Origin: UMGS1908 sp045655005
GTDB lineage: Bacteria > Bacillota > Clostridia > Christensenellales > UBA1242
Assembly: GCA_045655005.1 (NCBI GenBank)
Contig: JAZOOJ010000009.1
Coordinates: forward strand, 1 to 64,000
Direction: 5' to 3'
DNA: 64,000 bases
Made by a program: the position numbers and the translations under genes. Positions 31,780 to 40,020 of the stretch are shown here, piece by piece; within the stretch, counting starts at the first letter, position 1, and every line of letters begins with the position of its first letter. The notes under the pieces are model-generated. The model did not search any database, was not told the DNA's origin, and worked only from the letters and a program-made list of their open reading frames with translations.

Positions 31780-34473
31780 TTAGTCTTTTCTTTCTTGCTG
31801 TTGGCTGTATTGTTGGTCAACCCAAGCACTGATTTTAGGTTGAGGAGTTCCACCAATTTTTATTTTCTCAAATATTTTAGCACATATTGAAATAATGTAT
31901 CCAGAAATCAAAATTAAGATTATTAAGAATAACATATTTTGTAAGCCAATTGTTGTAATTTCAAAGAAATCGGCTGCAAACATTGAAAGCCCAAAGCAAA
32001 TAGCTGTCATTGTTGTGCATAAAATTCCATTAATAACATTCATTGGGTTACATAATTTAAATAACATTACAAGTCCGGTAAATGTAACTGCAAGTGTTGC
32101 CATTGAACTGATTAAAATTGTGTCATCCCAAGTACCTTGTGTGAACAATACAAATAAGTATATTGCCACAGTATTTATAAATAAAGTTAAAGCACCAGGG
32201 GTTGAGTTCTTAAACAGATTGTAAATAAATCGTCCTTGTATTCGGTTTTTGTTTGGTTGCAGAGCAAGGAAGAAACTTGGAATACCTATTACGAAAAACT
32301 CAAGCATATACATTTGAGATGGTGAGAACGGGTAAACTTGGCTTGTCGCAAGTATGAAAACAGAGAACAGAACTGTAAATATTGTTTTCATAAAGAATAG
32401 GGCAGAAGATTTTTGAATGTTGTTTATGACACGTCTTCCTTCAAATACCGCTTGTGGCATTGATGAGAATTTACTATCTAAAAGTACCATATGTGATACA
32501 CTTCTAACAGCTTCTGAACCACTTGCCATAGCAATTGAGCAATCGGCTTCTTTAAGTGCAAGTATGTCATTTACGCCGTCACCAGTCATTGCGACGGTGT
32601 TGCCTTGCGCTTTCATTGCTTTAACAAGGATTGCTTTTTGTTCTGGGGTAACTCTGCCAAAAACTGTATATTTATTTGCGGCTTGAATTACTTGAGAGTT
32701 GCTTAAGCCTTCAAGGTTTATAAAAGACTCTGTATCGGTAACGCCAACTCTTTTTGCAATTTCTGCAACAGTTAATGGATTATCCCCAGAAATAATTTTA
32801 ATTTTTACATCATTTTCTTTAAACCATTTAATTGTTTCAATGGCATCTTCACGAATTCTGTCTTCAAGAACAATTACTGCAACTGGGCTACGATTTGTGC
32901 TTGGAAGATTATCGTTTGAAATTTGTCCTGAACAATTTGCAAGAACAAGTACACGGTAGCCGTCTTTTGCATATTGTTCAATCATATCTTTAACTTTTCC
33001 ATCTTTCATATTTGGAAGTACAAATTCAGGAGCTCCCAATATGTATGTGCCAAGCCCGTTAAATGTAACAGCACTTAACTTTCTTGTTGATGAGAAAGGA
33101 AGAATGGCTTGTGGTTTTAATTCTTTATTATAACCAAAGTAATTAACTAAGCATTGACTGGTTTGGTTATTGTCATTTTGAGCAGAAAGGAAGCTACCCA
33201 TAATGCGTTTAAGTGTCATTCCGCTTTTATTTTGAAGTTCAATAAAGTTATAAACTTTCATCGAACCGTCAGTGATTGTTCCAGTCTTGTCAAGGCAAAG
33301 AACATTTACACGTGCAAGCATTTCGACGCAATAAAGATCTTGAACAAGTGCTTTTCTTTGAGCCAATCTGATTACAGAAACGGTTAGTGCAATACTGCAA
33401 AGTAAAAACATTCCCGATGGTATCATTCCAATAACGGCACCAGCACTTTTTGCAACTGTGTCACTGAAATTTCCGCCAGTGTTCATATAGTTATTGATGT
33501 ACATTCCAATTGCAATAGGGATTATAATAAATCCAATTACCTTAATTGTTAAATTAAGCGAATTAAATAATTCAGATTTTGGTTTTTTGTATTGCTTAGC
33601 TTTTTGACTTAGTTGCTCAACATAGCAATCTTCGCCAACTTTATCAACTCTTGCTTTACACATACCGCTTGAAATAAAACTTCCAGAGTATAGTATATCG
33701 CCAACGGTTTTCTTAATGTTGACACTTTCGCCGGTTAAAAGAGATTCATTTACTTCAACAGAGCCTTCAACGATAATTGCATCGGCTACGATTTGTTTAC
33801 CATTCTTTAAAACGACGATATCGTCGATTACAACTTCCGCTGTGGTTATTTCGTATTCACTTCCACCACGAATAACTTTTGCTGTTGGAGCGGTCAATAA
33901 TGAAAGTTTTTCAATTGTGCGTTTTGCACGAATTTCTTGAAAAATACCAATTGCCGTATTAGAAAGTGCCACAAGCATAAACACAAGATTTTTAAATGAA
34001 CCGGCAATTACCAAGCTTACAGCGACGGCAAAGCACAAAATATTAAAGAATGTGCAAATGTTTGAAATAAATATTGATGCGTAAGTCTTAACATTGTTGT
34101 TTGTTGTTTTGTTTACATAGCCTTTATTAATTCTTTCAATTACCTGTTCAACGGTAAGCCCTTTGTTTGGGTCTGCATTAACACGCTTGATTTCTTGTTT
34201 GACAGTTTCTGGATTCTCTTTCTTTCCAATTTCTTTTTGAAACTCAGACTTTACCTCTTTTGACTTATCTGCCTTTTTATTATGCTTTTTGTTTTGATTT
34301 ACCTCTTTAAAAGCATCTTCAATTGCAACTTGGTCTTTGGTTTTTTCTTTCTGCTCTGGTTCGGTGGTTTCGTTTTCTGTTTCTTTAAGTTCAGGGCGTT
34401 CTTGAATTTCAGAAAGCATTTCTGAAAGATTCGGAGTTGTTACTTCTTCATTGTTTTTATTTTCTTCGTTCAT
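31780..34473 (-). CDS. P-type cation-transporting ATPase (CtpE-like)
   Basis: An 897-aa protein with all P-type motifs: actuator TGES (247-250), phosphorylation site DKTGT (395-399), the hinge MTGDGVNDILALKEADCSIAM, and about ten membrane segments. Around the M4 ion site it reads IPSGM (351-355), where the Ca2+ and K+ pumps have PEGL; this and GIFQEIRAKRTIEKLSLL place it near the CtpE-type group, for which Ca2+ uptake has been proposed. The ion here is not certain. The first 105 residues are an added Lys/Glu-rich disordered tail not found in most members. It has its own promoter. Confidence 0.9.
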   Translation of the reverse strand: MNEENKNNEEVTTPNLSEMLSEIQERPELKETENETTEPEQKEKTKDQVAIEDAFKEVNQNKKHNKKADKSKEVKSEFQKEIGKKENPETVKQEIKRVNADPNKGLTVEQVIERINKGYVNKTTNNNVKTYASIFISNICTFFNILCFAVAVSLVIAGSFKNLVFMLVALSNTAIGIFQEIRAKRTIEKLSLLTAPTAKVIRGGSEYEITTAEVVIDDIVVLKNGKQIVADAIIVEGSVEVNESLLTGESVNIKKTVGDILYSGSFISSGMCKARVDKVGEDCYVEQLSQKAKQYKKPKSELFNSLNLTIKVIGFIIIPIAIGMYINNYMNTGGNFSDTVAKSAGAVIGMIPSGMFLLCSIALTVSVIRLAQRKALVQDLYCVEMLARVNVLCLDKTGTITDGSMKVYNFIELQNKSGMTLKRIMGSFLSAQNDNNQTSQCLVNYFGYNKELKPQAILPFSSTRKLSAVTFNGLGTYILGAPEFVLPNMKDGKVKDMIEQYAKDGYRVLVLANCSGQISNDNLPSTNRSPVAVIVLEDRIREDAIETIKWFKENDVKIKIISGDNPLTVAEIAKRVGVTDTESFINLEGLSNSQVIQAANKYTVFGRVTPEQKAILVKAMKAQGNTVAMTGDGVNDILALKEADCSIAMASGSEAVRSVSHMVLLDSKFSSMPQAVFEGRRVINNIQKSSALFFMKTIFTVLFSVFILATSQVYPFSPSQMYMLEFFVIGIPSFFLALQPNKNRIQGRFIYNLFKNSTPGALTLFINTVAIYLFVLFTQGTWDDTILISSMATLAVTFTGLVMLFKLCNPMNVINGILCTTMTAICFGLSMFAADFFEITTIGLQNMLFLIILILISGYIISICAKIFEKIKIGGTPQPKISAWVDQQYSQQQERKD

Positions 34474-34502
34474 AATTTTTTCCTTAAAAAAGTAGTATTA
34501 TT

Positions 34503-34532
34503 ATTTTACATTAATTTATTTGAATAAGTCAA
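34503..34532 (-). promoter_or_regulatory. Promoter of the P-type ATPase gene
   Basis: On the minus strand TTGACT, 18 bp, TAAAAT. Confidence 0.65.
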
Positions 34533-34597
34533 GGCTTTCAAGGTGAATTATAGATTAAAAAATTCAAAATAGTTGCAAATTTATATGAAATTGCGTT

Positions 34598-34626
34598 TTG
34601 CATTCTTCAAAAATGTTTGGTATAAT
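34598..34626 (+). promoter_or_regulatory. Promoter of tex
   Basis: TTGCAT, 17 bp, TATAAT, 21 nt before the ATG. Confidence 0.75.
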
Positions 34627-34647
34627 AAGGGGTGAGGAGAACATTTT

Positions 34648-36816
34648 ATGGAAATTAAAGAATTATTATCATTAGAGTTTAGTTTAAAACCTTTCCAAGT
34701 TGAAAATATTATAAATTTGCTTGATGAGGGTTGTACTATTCCATTTATCGCAAGATATAGAAAAGAGTTAACCGGAGGTGTAGATGACCAAACTTTACGT
34801 TCATTTGATGACAGATTAAGATATCTTAGGAATTTGGAGAAGCGTAAAGAAGAAGTTTCTAATCTTATTACCGAACAAGGCAATATGACTGATGAAATTC
34901 AAGATGCTTTGAATAAGGCAAGCACCTTGACAGAAGTTGAAGATATCTATCGACCATTTAAGCCTAAACGCAAGACTCGTGCAAGCGTTGCTATTGCGAA
35001 AGGGTTGGAACCTTTGGCCGACTTTATTTTGAAGCAATCTGGCGAGTCAATTGAAGAAAAAGCAAAAGAATTTATCGATGAAGAAAAGGGTGTGACTTCA
35101 ATTGAAGAAGCAATACAAGGTGCTAAGGATATTATTGCTGAAAAAATATCTGACAATGCAAAATTGAGAAAAATTCTTCGTGAATTGTTATTTAAAAAAG
35201 GTCGAGTTAAGGCTAAACTTGATGAAAGCAAAGAAGGGTATTTAACATACGAAATGTACAGGGATTTTGATGCAGAAATTAAGACTATGCCAAGTCATAG
35301 AATCCTTGCTTTAAACAGAGGCGAGTCCGAAGATTGTATTAAGGTTTCGTTGGAGTTAAATGAAGAACTTGCGTTAGCAAAAATTTATTATGAATTTGTA
35401 AAAAAAGATTCTCCATATGAAGAACTTTTAAAAGAAGTTGCAGAAGATAGTTTCAACAGGCTTATCTTCCCAAGCATTGAAAGAGAAATTAGAACTGAAT
35501 TAACCGATAGTGCCAATGAACAAGCAATTAAGATGTTTGAAGTGAACTTAGAGCCTCTTTTAATGCAACCACCGCTGAAAGGTAAGGTGATTTTAGGTCT
35601 TGACCCTGCGTATAGAACTGGTTGTAAAATTGCGGTAATAGACGAAAACGGAAATGTTCTTGACACTGCGGTTGTATATCCGACTCCACCACAGAGCAAG
35701 ATTGAAGAGGCAGAAGAAAAACTAACTGCTCTAATTAATAAACATAGAGTTGACGTCATTTCTATTGGTAACGGAACAGCGACAAAAGAAAGTGAGATTT
35801 TTGTAAGTAACTTAATTAAAAAATTGGACAGAAAAGTGTCTTACGCTGTTGTAAATGAAGCAGGTGCATCTGTTTATAGTGCAAGCAAATTAGGTGCGTC
35901 TGAATTCCCTGATTTCGACGTTGCTCTGAGGAGTGCGGTTTCGATTGCAAGAAGACTTCAAGACCCACTTGCAGAACTCATTAAAATTGATGTAAAAAGT
36001 ATTGGGGTAGGTCAATATCAACACGACATGCCACAAGCAAGACTAACAGAAGTTTTGGAAGGCGTTGTTGAAGATTGCGTTAATAAAGTTGGTGTTGACG
36101 TTAATACTGCAAGTCCAAGTCTTTTGTCGTATGTTTCTGGATTAAATAGTGGTATTGCAAAATCTATTGAAAAATATAGACGCGAAAATGGTTCAATTAA
36201 AAATCGTCAAATGCTTAAAAAGGTGCCAAAACTTGGAGATAAAGCATTTGAACAATGTGCAGGATTTTTAAGAGTTGTAGGCGGAGAGAACATTCTTGAC
36301 AATACGGGTGTTCACCCAGAAAGTTATGACGTTGCCGAGAACTTGTTAAAATACTTTGAAATGAGTACAGGTGATATTGGAAGTGATAAAGTAAGAAGCC
36401 TTCCAGAACTTATAGAAAGCAAAGGTGTAGCAAAAATTGCAAAAGAAATTAATGTCGGAGAACCTACACTTATTGATATTGCAAAGGAACTTGCAAAACC
36501 GGGTAGAGATATTCGTGATGAATTACCAAAACCAATGCTTAAAAGCGAACTTTTGGGTATTGAAAACCTTAAAGAAGGAATGGTAATGACTGGTGTTGTA
36601 AGAAATGTTGTAGACTTTGGTGTTTTTGTGGATATTTCAGTGCATCAAGACGGACTAGTTCATATAAGCGAAATCAGTAAAGATTATATCAAGCATCCAA
36701 GCGAGGCTGTTAAAGTTGGTGACGTTGTAAAAGTTAAGGTTATGAGTGTTGACTTAAACAAAAAACGTATTCAATTAACAATAAAGGGTGCTGTTGATGA
36801 CGACGTAAATGTTTAA
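34648..36816 (+). CDS. tex: Tex-family RNA-binding transcription accessory protein
   Basis: A full-length 722-aa Tex/YdcI protein. The N-terminal region carries CTIPFIARYRKELTGGVDDQTLR (about residues 28-52). The YqgF-like RNase H-fold core has GKVILGLDPAYRTGCKIAVID and VDVISIGNGTATKESE. ADPLAEL-type segments with SIGVGQYQHDM follow, then helix-hairpin-helix repeats (NRQMLKKVPKLGDKAFEQCAGFLRV). A C-terminal S1 domain (LKEGMVMTGVVRNVVDFGVF, about 640-715) binds RNA. Tex affects transcription and RNA turnover and is nearly universal in Gram-positives. GTGAGGAG precedes the ATG. Confidence 0.96.
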   Translation: MEIKELLSLEFSLKPFQVENIINLLDEGCTIPFIARYRKELTGGVDDQTLRSFDDRLRYLRNLEKRKEEVSNLITEQGNMTDEIQDALNKASTLTEVEDIYRPFKPKRKTRASVAIAKGLEPLADFILKQSGESIEEKAKEFIDEEKGVTSIEEAIQGAKDIIAEKISDNAKLRKILRELLFKKGRVKAKLDESKEGYLTYEMYRDFDAEIKTMPSHRILALNRGESEDCIKVSLELNEELALAKIYYEFVKKDSPYEELLKEVAEDSFNRLIFPSIEREIRTELTDSANEQAIKMFEVNLEPLLMQPPLKGKVILGLDPAYRTGCKIAVIDENGNVLDTAVVYPTPPQSKIEEAEEKLTALINKHRVDVISIGNGTATKESEIFVSNLIKKLDRKVSYAVVNEAGASVYSASKLGASEFPDFDVALRSAVSIARRLQDPLAELIKIDVKSIGVGQYQHDMPQARLTEVLEGVVEDCVNKVGVDVNTASPSLLSYVSGLNSGIAKSIEKYRRENGSIKNRQMLKKVPKLGDKAFEQCAGFLRVVGGENILDNTGVHPESYDVAENLLKYFEMSTGDIGSDKVRSLPELIESKGVAKIAKEINVGEPTLIDIAKELAKPGRDIRDELPKPMLKSELLGIENLKEGMVMTGVVRNVVDFGVFVDISVHQDGLVHISEISKDYIKHPSEAVKVGDVVKVKVMSVDLNKKRIQLTIKGAVDDDVNV

Positions 36817-36860
36817 ATTGTTAAATAATTGTTAATTTATGAAAAATTTTTATTTATTAC

Positions 36861-36889
36861 TTGAAATGTTAAAATTTTTATGCTATTAT
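36861..36889 (+). promoter_or_regulatory. Promoter of rpsF-ssb-rpsR
   Basis: TTGAAA, 17 bp, TATTAT. The predicted transcript begins close to the hairpin at 36899. Confidence 0.7.
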
Positions 36890-36898
36890 ACTAGCACG

Positions 36899-36933
36899 AA
36901 ATCCTTGCTTTGATGGAAAGTCAAAGCCGATTT
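36899..36933 (+). promoter_or_regulatory. Candidate rpsF leader (S6:S18-binding element)
   Basis: Two stacked helices (AAATC/GATTT and GCTTTGA/TCAAAGC) enclose an asymmetric internal loop whose 3' side gives a CCG. A hairpin with a conserved CCG upstream of rpsF is the known S6:S18 autoregulatory motif. The AGGGAGGT site lies 10 nt further down. Confidence 0.6.
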
Positions 36934-36956
36934 AGTCCAAAGGGAGGTAGAAAAAT

Positions 36957-37241
36957 ATGCAAAAGTATGAAATGTTGTACATTGTTGCAGGAGACCTAAC
37001 TGACGAACAAAAAGAAGCAGTTATGCAAAAGGTTGATGCAGTAATCACAAAGAATGCTGGCGTTATTGAAAATGTAGAAAAAATTGGAATGAAGAAATTC
37101 GCTTATCCAATTAACTACAAATCTGAAGGTTTTTATGTTCTAGTTAATTTTAACTCAGAAGTTGAAACATCTGCAAACAGCATCGGAAAGCAACTTAATA
37201 TCACTGACGGCGTTGTTAGACATATGATTGTTGCAAAGTAA
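36957..37241 (+). CDS. rpsF: 30S ribosomal protein S6
   Basis: The 94-aa product opens MQKYEMLYIVAGDLTDEQKEAV and has the S6 ferredoxin-like core with MKKFAYPINYKSEGFYVLVNF and a C-terminal ITDGVVRHMIV strand. S6 binds the 30S platform together with S18. The gene order rpsF-ssb-rpsR is the standard Firmicutes arrangement. Ribosomal and leader context suggest translational feedback by the S6:S18 complex. Confidence 0.97.
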   Translation: MQKYEMLYIVAGDLTDEQKEAVMQKVDAVITKNAGVIENVEKIGMKKFAYPINYKSEGFYVLVNFNSEVETSANSIGKQLNITDGVVRHMIVAK

Positions 37242-37258
37242 TTTAGGAGAAAGTTTTT

Positions 37259-37699
37259 ATGAACAAAGTAATTATGGTTGGTAATCTTGCAAGAGACCCA
37301 GAACTTACAACAACTGCAAATGGTCTTAGCGTGTGCAGATTTTCTATTGCTGTAAACAGAAGATTTGCCAATGCTGAGGGTGAAAGAGAAGCAGACTTCT
37401 TTAATTGTGTAGCATGGAGAGCAACAGCAGATTTTGTTAACAAGTATTTCAAAAAGGGTAGCAGAATTGGTATCGTTGGAAGCTTGCAAAGCAGAAACTA
37501 TGAAGCTCAAGACGGCAGCAAAAGATATGTGACTGAAATTGTTGCAGAAGAAGTAGAGTTCGTTTCAGCAAAGAATTCTGGCTTTGATGATGGGGAACCA
37601 ACTGAAAAATCTAAATTTGACGATGGAGAATCAGCTTCACAAGCTAAAAGTAAAATCGCAAAATTTGAACCAATCGACGACGATGATTTGCCATTCTAG
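37259..37699 (+). CDS. ssb: Single-stranded DNA-binding protein
   Basis: A 146-aa SSB. The OB-fold covers residues 1-105 (MNKVIMVGNLARDPELTTTA, then FFNCVAWRATADFVNKYFKKG, then IVGSLQSRNYEAQDG). An acidic, disordered linker follows, and the C-terminal tip DDDDLPF recruits replication and repair partners. Preceded by TTAGGAGAAAG; it lies 17 nt after rpsF. Confidence 0.97.
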   Translation: MNKVIMVGNLARDPELTTTANGLSVCRFSIAVNRRFANAEGEREADFFNCVAWRATADFVNKYFKKGSRIGIVGSLQSRNYEAQDGSKRYVTEIVAEEVEFVSAKNSGFDDGEPTEKSKFDDGESASQAKSKIAKFEPIDDDDLPF

Positions 37700-37733
37700 T
37701 CGAAATGAAAAAATATAATAAGGAGAAGAAACA

Positions 37734-38000
37734 ATGAAACCACAAAGAAATAACGCAGGCTATGATGACAAGAATGTCAAGAAAGCTAAGAAGAACGTTA
37801 AGAAAGTTTGTTCTTTCTGCCAAGATAAAGTTGAAGCATTAGACTACAAAGATGTTGCTAAGCTTAAAAGATATATGACAGAAAAGGGTAAAATCGTTCC
37901 AAGAAGAATTTCTGGACTTTGTGCTAAGCACCAAAGAGAACTAACAAATGCTATTAAAAGAGCAAGAGTTATGGCACTTTTACCATATAAGAACGACTAG
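37734..38000 (+). CDS. rpsR: 30S ribosomal protein S18
   Basis: An 88-aa protein with the S18 core DYKDVAKLKRYMTEKGKIVP, then RRISGLCAKHQRELTNAIKR and ARVMALLPY. The Lys-rich N-terminal extension is common. CSFC and the later CAKH supply four possible zinc ligands (the C+ form). GGAGAAG precedes the ATG. Last gene of the S6 operon, followed by a terminator. Confidence 0.97.
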   Translation: MKPQRNNAGYDDKNVKKAKKNVKKVCSFCQDKVEALDYKDVAKLKRYMTEKGKIVPRRISGLCAKHQRELTNAIKRARVMALLPYKND

Positions 38001-38013
38001 TTTTAATAAAATC

Positions 38014-38046
38014 AAAAGCGATGGCGTGCGTGTCATCGCTTTTTAA
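38014..38046 (+). terminator. Terminator of the rpsF operon
   Basis: Stem AAAAGCGATG / CATCGCTTTT with a T-rich tail. Confidence 0.85.
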
Positions 38047-38072
38047 TTTGATATTTTGGAGGCATAATTTAG

Positions 38073-38882
38073 ATGGAGACCATACAAAAGAAGAATACCA
38101 CATCATTGATTGTTTACATTGGATTGAGAATAATAATGGCATTAATGCTTGCAGTATGTGTTATAGGCATTTGTATTGACAAAGATGCGTCAATGCGAAG
38201 CAGATATATTTTTAATGCAACCCAATCATTTTTATTTCTAGTTGCATCGCTTGTGCCAAAATTAATAAAAACTACGAAAGTAGAAATGCCTGAGTGGGCA
38301 ATGGTTGTGTTTATATTGTTTTGTTTTGCACATTTCTTTTTGGGGGAAATCGTTAATTTTTATGCAACAGTTAAATGGTGGGATGCTATGTTGCATACAT
38401 TGTCTGGTGCAATGATAGCGCTTTTAAGTTTTTCTCTAGTATATCTATTAAACAGTAATGATAAAGATGATATGCATTTAAACACTCTGTTTGTTGTATT
38501 ATTTGCATTTTGTTTTGCAGTTGTTGTAGGTGTGCTTTGGGAGGGTATTGAGTGGCTTGCTGATGAAATAACTGGAGGAAATATGCAACGTTGGGCAAAC
38601 TCAATTACTGGAGAAGCATTTGTCGGCAGAGAAGCTCTTAAAGATACAATGAAAGACTTGTTGCTTGACTCAATTGGCGCAGTTGTTGTTTGTACAGTTT
38701 GTGGTGTTATTATGCAAAAGACTGGTGAATTTTCAGATGATTTAATTATATTAAGAAAGCCAAAAAGTGTTAAACTTCTAGAAAAGCCTGAGGTAATTAC
38801 GGGAGAATCTGTTAATTTAACTAAAGAAGAAGTGGAAGAAATTTCGAGTAATAATGAAAATGAAATTATAACAGAGGAGTAA
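38073..38882 (+). CDS. Polytopic membrane protein, DUF2238-like
   Basis: A 269-aa protein with about six hydrophobic segments. The patterns HFFLGEIVNFYATVKWWDAMLHTLSGA and VVGVLWEGIEWLADEITGG are typical of the DUF2238/YjdF-type family. A later TMKDLLLDSIGAVVVC includes the conserved Asp motif. The C-terminal 45 residues form an acidic cytoplasmic tail. The function of the family is unknown. GGAGG precedes the ATG. Confidence 0.7.
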   Translation: METIQKKNTTSLIVYIGLRIIMALMLAVCVIGICIDKDASMRSRYIFNATQSFLFLVASLVPKLIKTTKVEMPEWAMVVFILFCFAHFFLGEIVNFYATVKWWDAMLHTLSGAMIALLSFSLVYLLNSNDKDDMHLNTLFVVLFAFCFAVVVGVLWEGIEWLADEITGGNMQRWANSITGEAFVGREALKDTMKDLLLDSIGAVVVCTVCGVIMQKTGEFSDDLIILRKPKSVKLLEKPEVITGESVNLTKEEVEEISSNNENEIITEE

Positions 38883-38910
38883 TAATTTTACAGAAAGATT
38901 GTCTATTTGT

Positions 38911-38940
38911 TTGTAGTAAGAAAGCAATTTATGTTATACT
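38911..38940 (+). promoter_or_regulatory. Promoter of dut-rnhA
   Basis: TTGTAG, 18 bp, TATACT with a TGT extended -10 element. Confidence 0.6.
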
Positions 38941-38969
38941 AGGATAGTAGAAAACTTAGGAGAATTATT

Positions 38970-39428
38970 ATGAGAAAATTTGCAAAAATCAAAGATGAAT
39001 TTTTAAAGTATGGGCAAAAAGCAGAAGATATAAAAATGCCAGTGAGGGCAACAAAACACGCAGTTTGTTATGATTGTTATTCGCCTATTGATATAACAGT
39101 AAACCCAGGGGAAACCGAATTAATATTTACCAATGTTAAAGCTTATTGTAATCATGATGAAGGTTTTATCTTGGCGTCAACTTCAGGAATGGGGAAACGA
39201 GGTATTATTCTAGCAAATGGTATTGGGATTATCGAAAGTGATTATGCTGACAATGAAAGTAATGACGGAAATATTGGTTTTATGTTACATAATATTGGCA
39301 AGAATCCATACGAAGTTAAAATTGGAGATAAGATAGGACAAATATTTTTCTTTAAATTTTTAACAGTAGATGATGAGGCTGAAATAACAACTGTTCGTAC
39401 TGGCGGATTTGGCTCAACTAATAAATAG
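38970..39428 (+). CDS. dut: dUTP pyrophosphatase
   Basis: A 152-aa trimeric-type dUTPase. Motif 1 is CYDCYSPIDITVNPGE (instead of the usual AGYDL), motif 2 is STSGMGKRGIILANG, motif 3 is NGIGIIESDYADNESNDG, motif 4 is KIGDKIGQIFFFKF and motif 5 is TVRTGGFGST. Motif 3 is longer than in E. coli Dut by about six residues (ADNESN). The enzyme splits dUTP to dUMP, keeping uracil out of DNA and feeding dTMP synthesis. TTAGGAG precedes the ATG. rnhA follows after 15 nt. Confidence 0.92.
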   Translation: MRKFAKIKDEFLKYGQKAEDIKMPVRATKHAVCYDCYSPIDITVNPGETELIFTNVKAYCNHDEGFILASTSGMGKRGIILANGIGIIESDYADNESNDGNIGFMLHNIGKNPYEVKIGDKIGQIFFFKFLTVDDEAEITTVRTGGFGSTNK

Positions 39429-39443
39429 AAAAGTGAGTAAATA

Positions 39444-39869
39444 ATGAAAAAAGTTGTCATTTATACAGACGGTGCTTGCTCCGGAAATCCCGGGAAAGGT
39501 GGTTGGGGCGCAGTTTTGATTTATGGAAAGATTGAAAGAGAAATTTCTGGAAGTGATGAAGTTACTACCAACAATAAAATGGAATTAACGGCGTGTGTTG
39601 AATCGTTAAAGTTATTAAAAGAGCCTTGCGAAGTCGAACTTTTTAGCGATAGTGCTTATGTCGTAAACGCTTTTAACGATAATTGGATTGAGGGTTGGAT
39701 TAAAAACGATTGGAAAAACTCGCAAAAGAAGCCAGTTGCAAACAAAGAGATTTGGCAAGAGTTGATTGCTTTAACCGAAAAACATAAAGTAAAATTTAAC
39801 AAAGTGAAAGGGCACGCAGGGGACAAATATAACGAAATATGTGACGCCCTTGCTACTGGAAGAAGATAA
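39444..39869 (+). CDS. rnhA: Ribonuclease HI
   Basis: A 141-aa protein with IYTDGACSGNPGKGGWGAV at the N-terminus (first catalytic Asp), NNKMELTACVESL (Glu), LFSDSAYVVN (Asp) and CDALAT (last Asp). It degrades the RNA of RNA-DNA hybrids and helps remove ribonucleotides and R-loops. It is co-transcribed with dut and ends at a strong terminator. Confidence 0.97.
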   Translation: MKKVVIYTDGACSGNPGKGGWGAVLIYGKIEREISGSDEVTTNNKMELTACVESLKLLKEPCEVELFSDSAYVVNAFNDNWIEGWIKNDWKNSQKKPVANKEIWQELIALTEKHKVKFNKVKGHAGDKYNEICDALATGRR

Positions 39870-39902
39870 AAATCCCAAAGGTTTATTCCTTTGGGGTTTT
39901 TA
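39869..39902 (+). terminator. Terminator of dut-rnhA
   Basis: Stem AAAATCCCAAAGG / CCTTTGGGGTTTT with a 6-nt loop, followed by T-rich sequence. Confidence 0.88.
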
Positions 39903-39959
39903 TTGTGATAATCTTGTATGAATGATTAAAATTAAGTCTTATGATGAAAAACAGTCATC

Positions 39960-39987
39960 TTGACAAAAAGCGAAAGTGTGTTATAAT
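39960..39987 (+). promoter_or_regulatory. Promoter of the BspA-like gene
   Basis: TTGACA, 16 bp, TATAAT, 33 nt before the ATG. Confidence 0.8.
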
Positions 39988-40020
39988 ATTTGTATAAATT
40001 TAAGTGGGGGAATTAAATTT

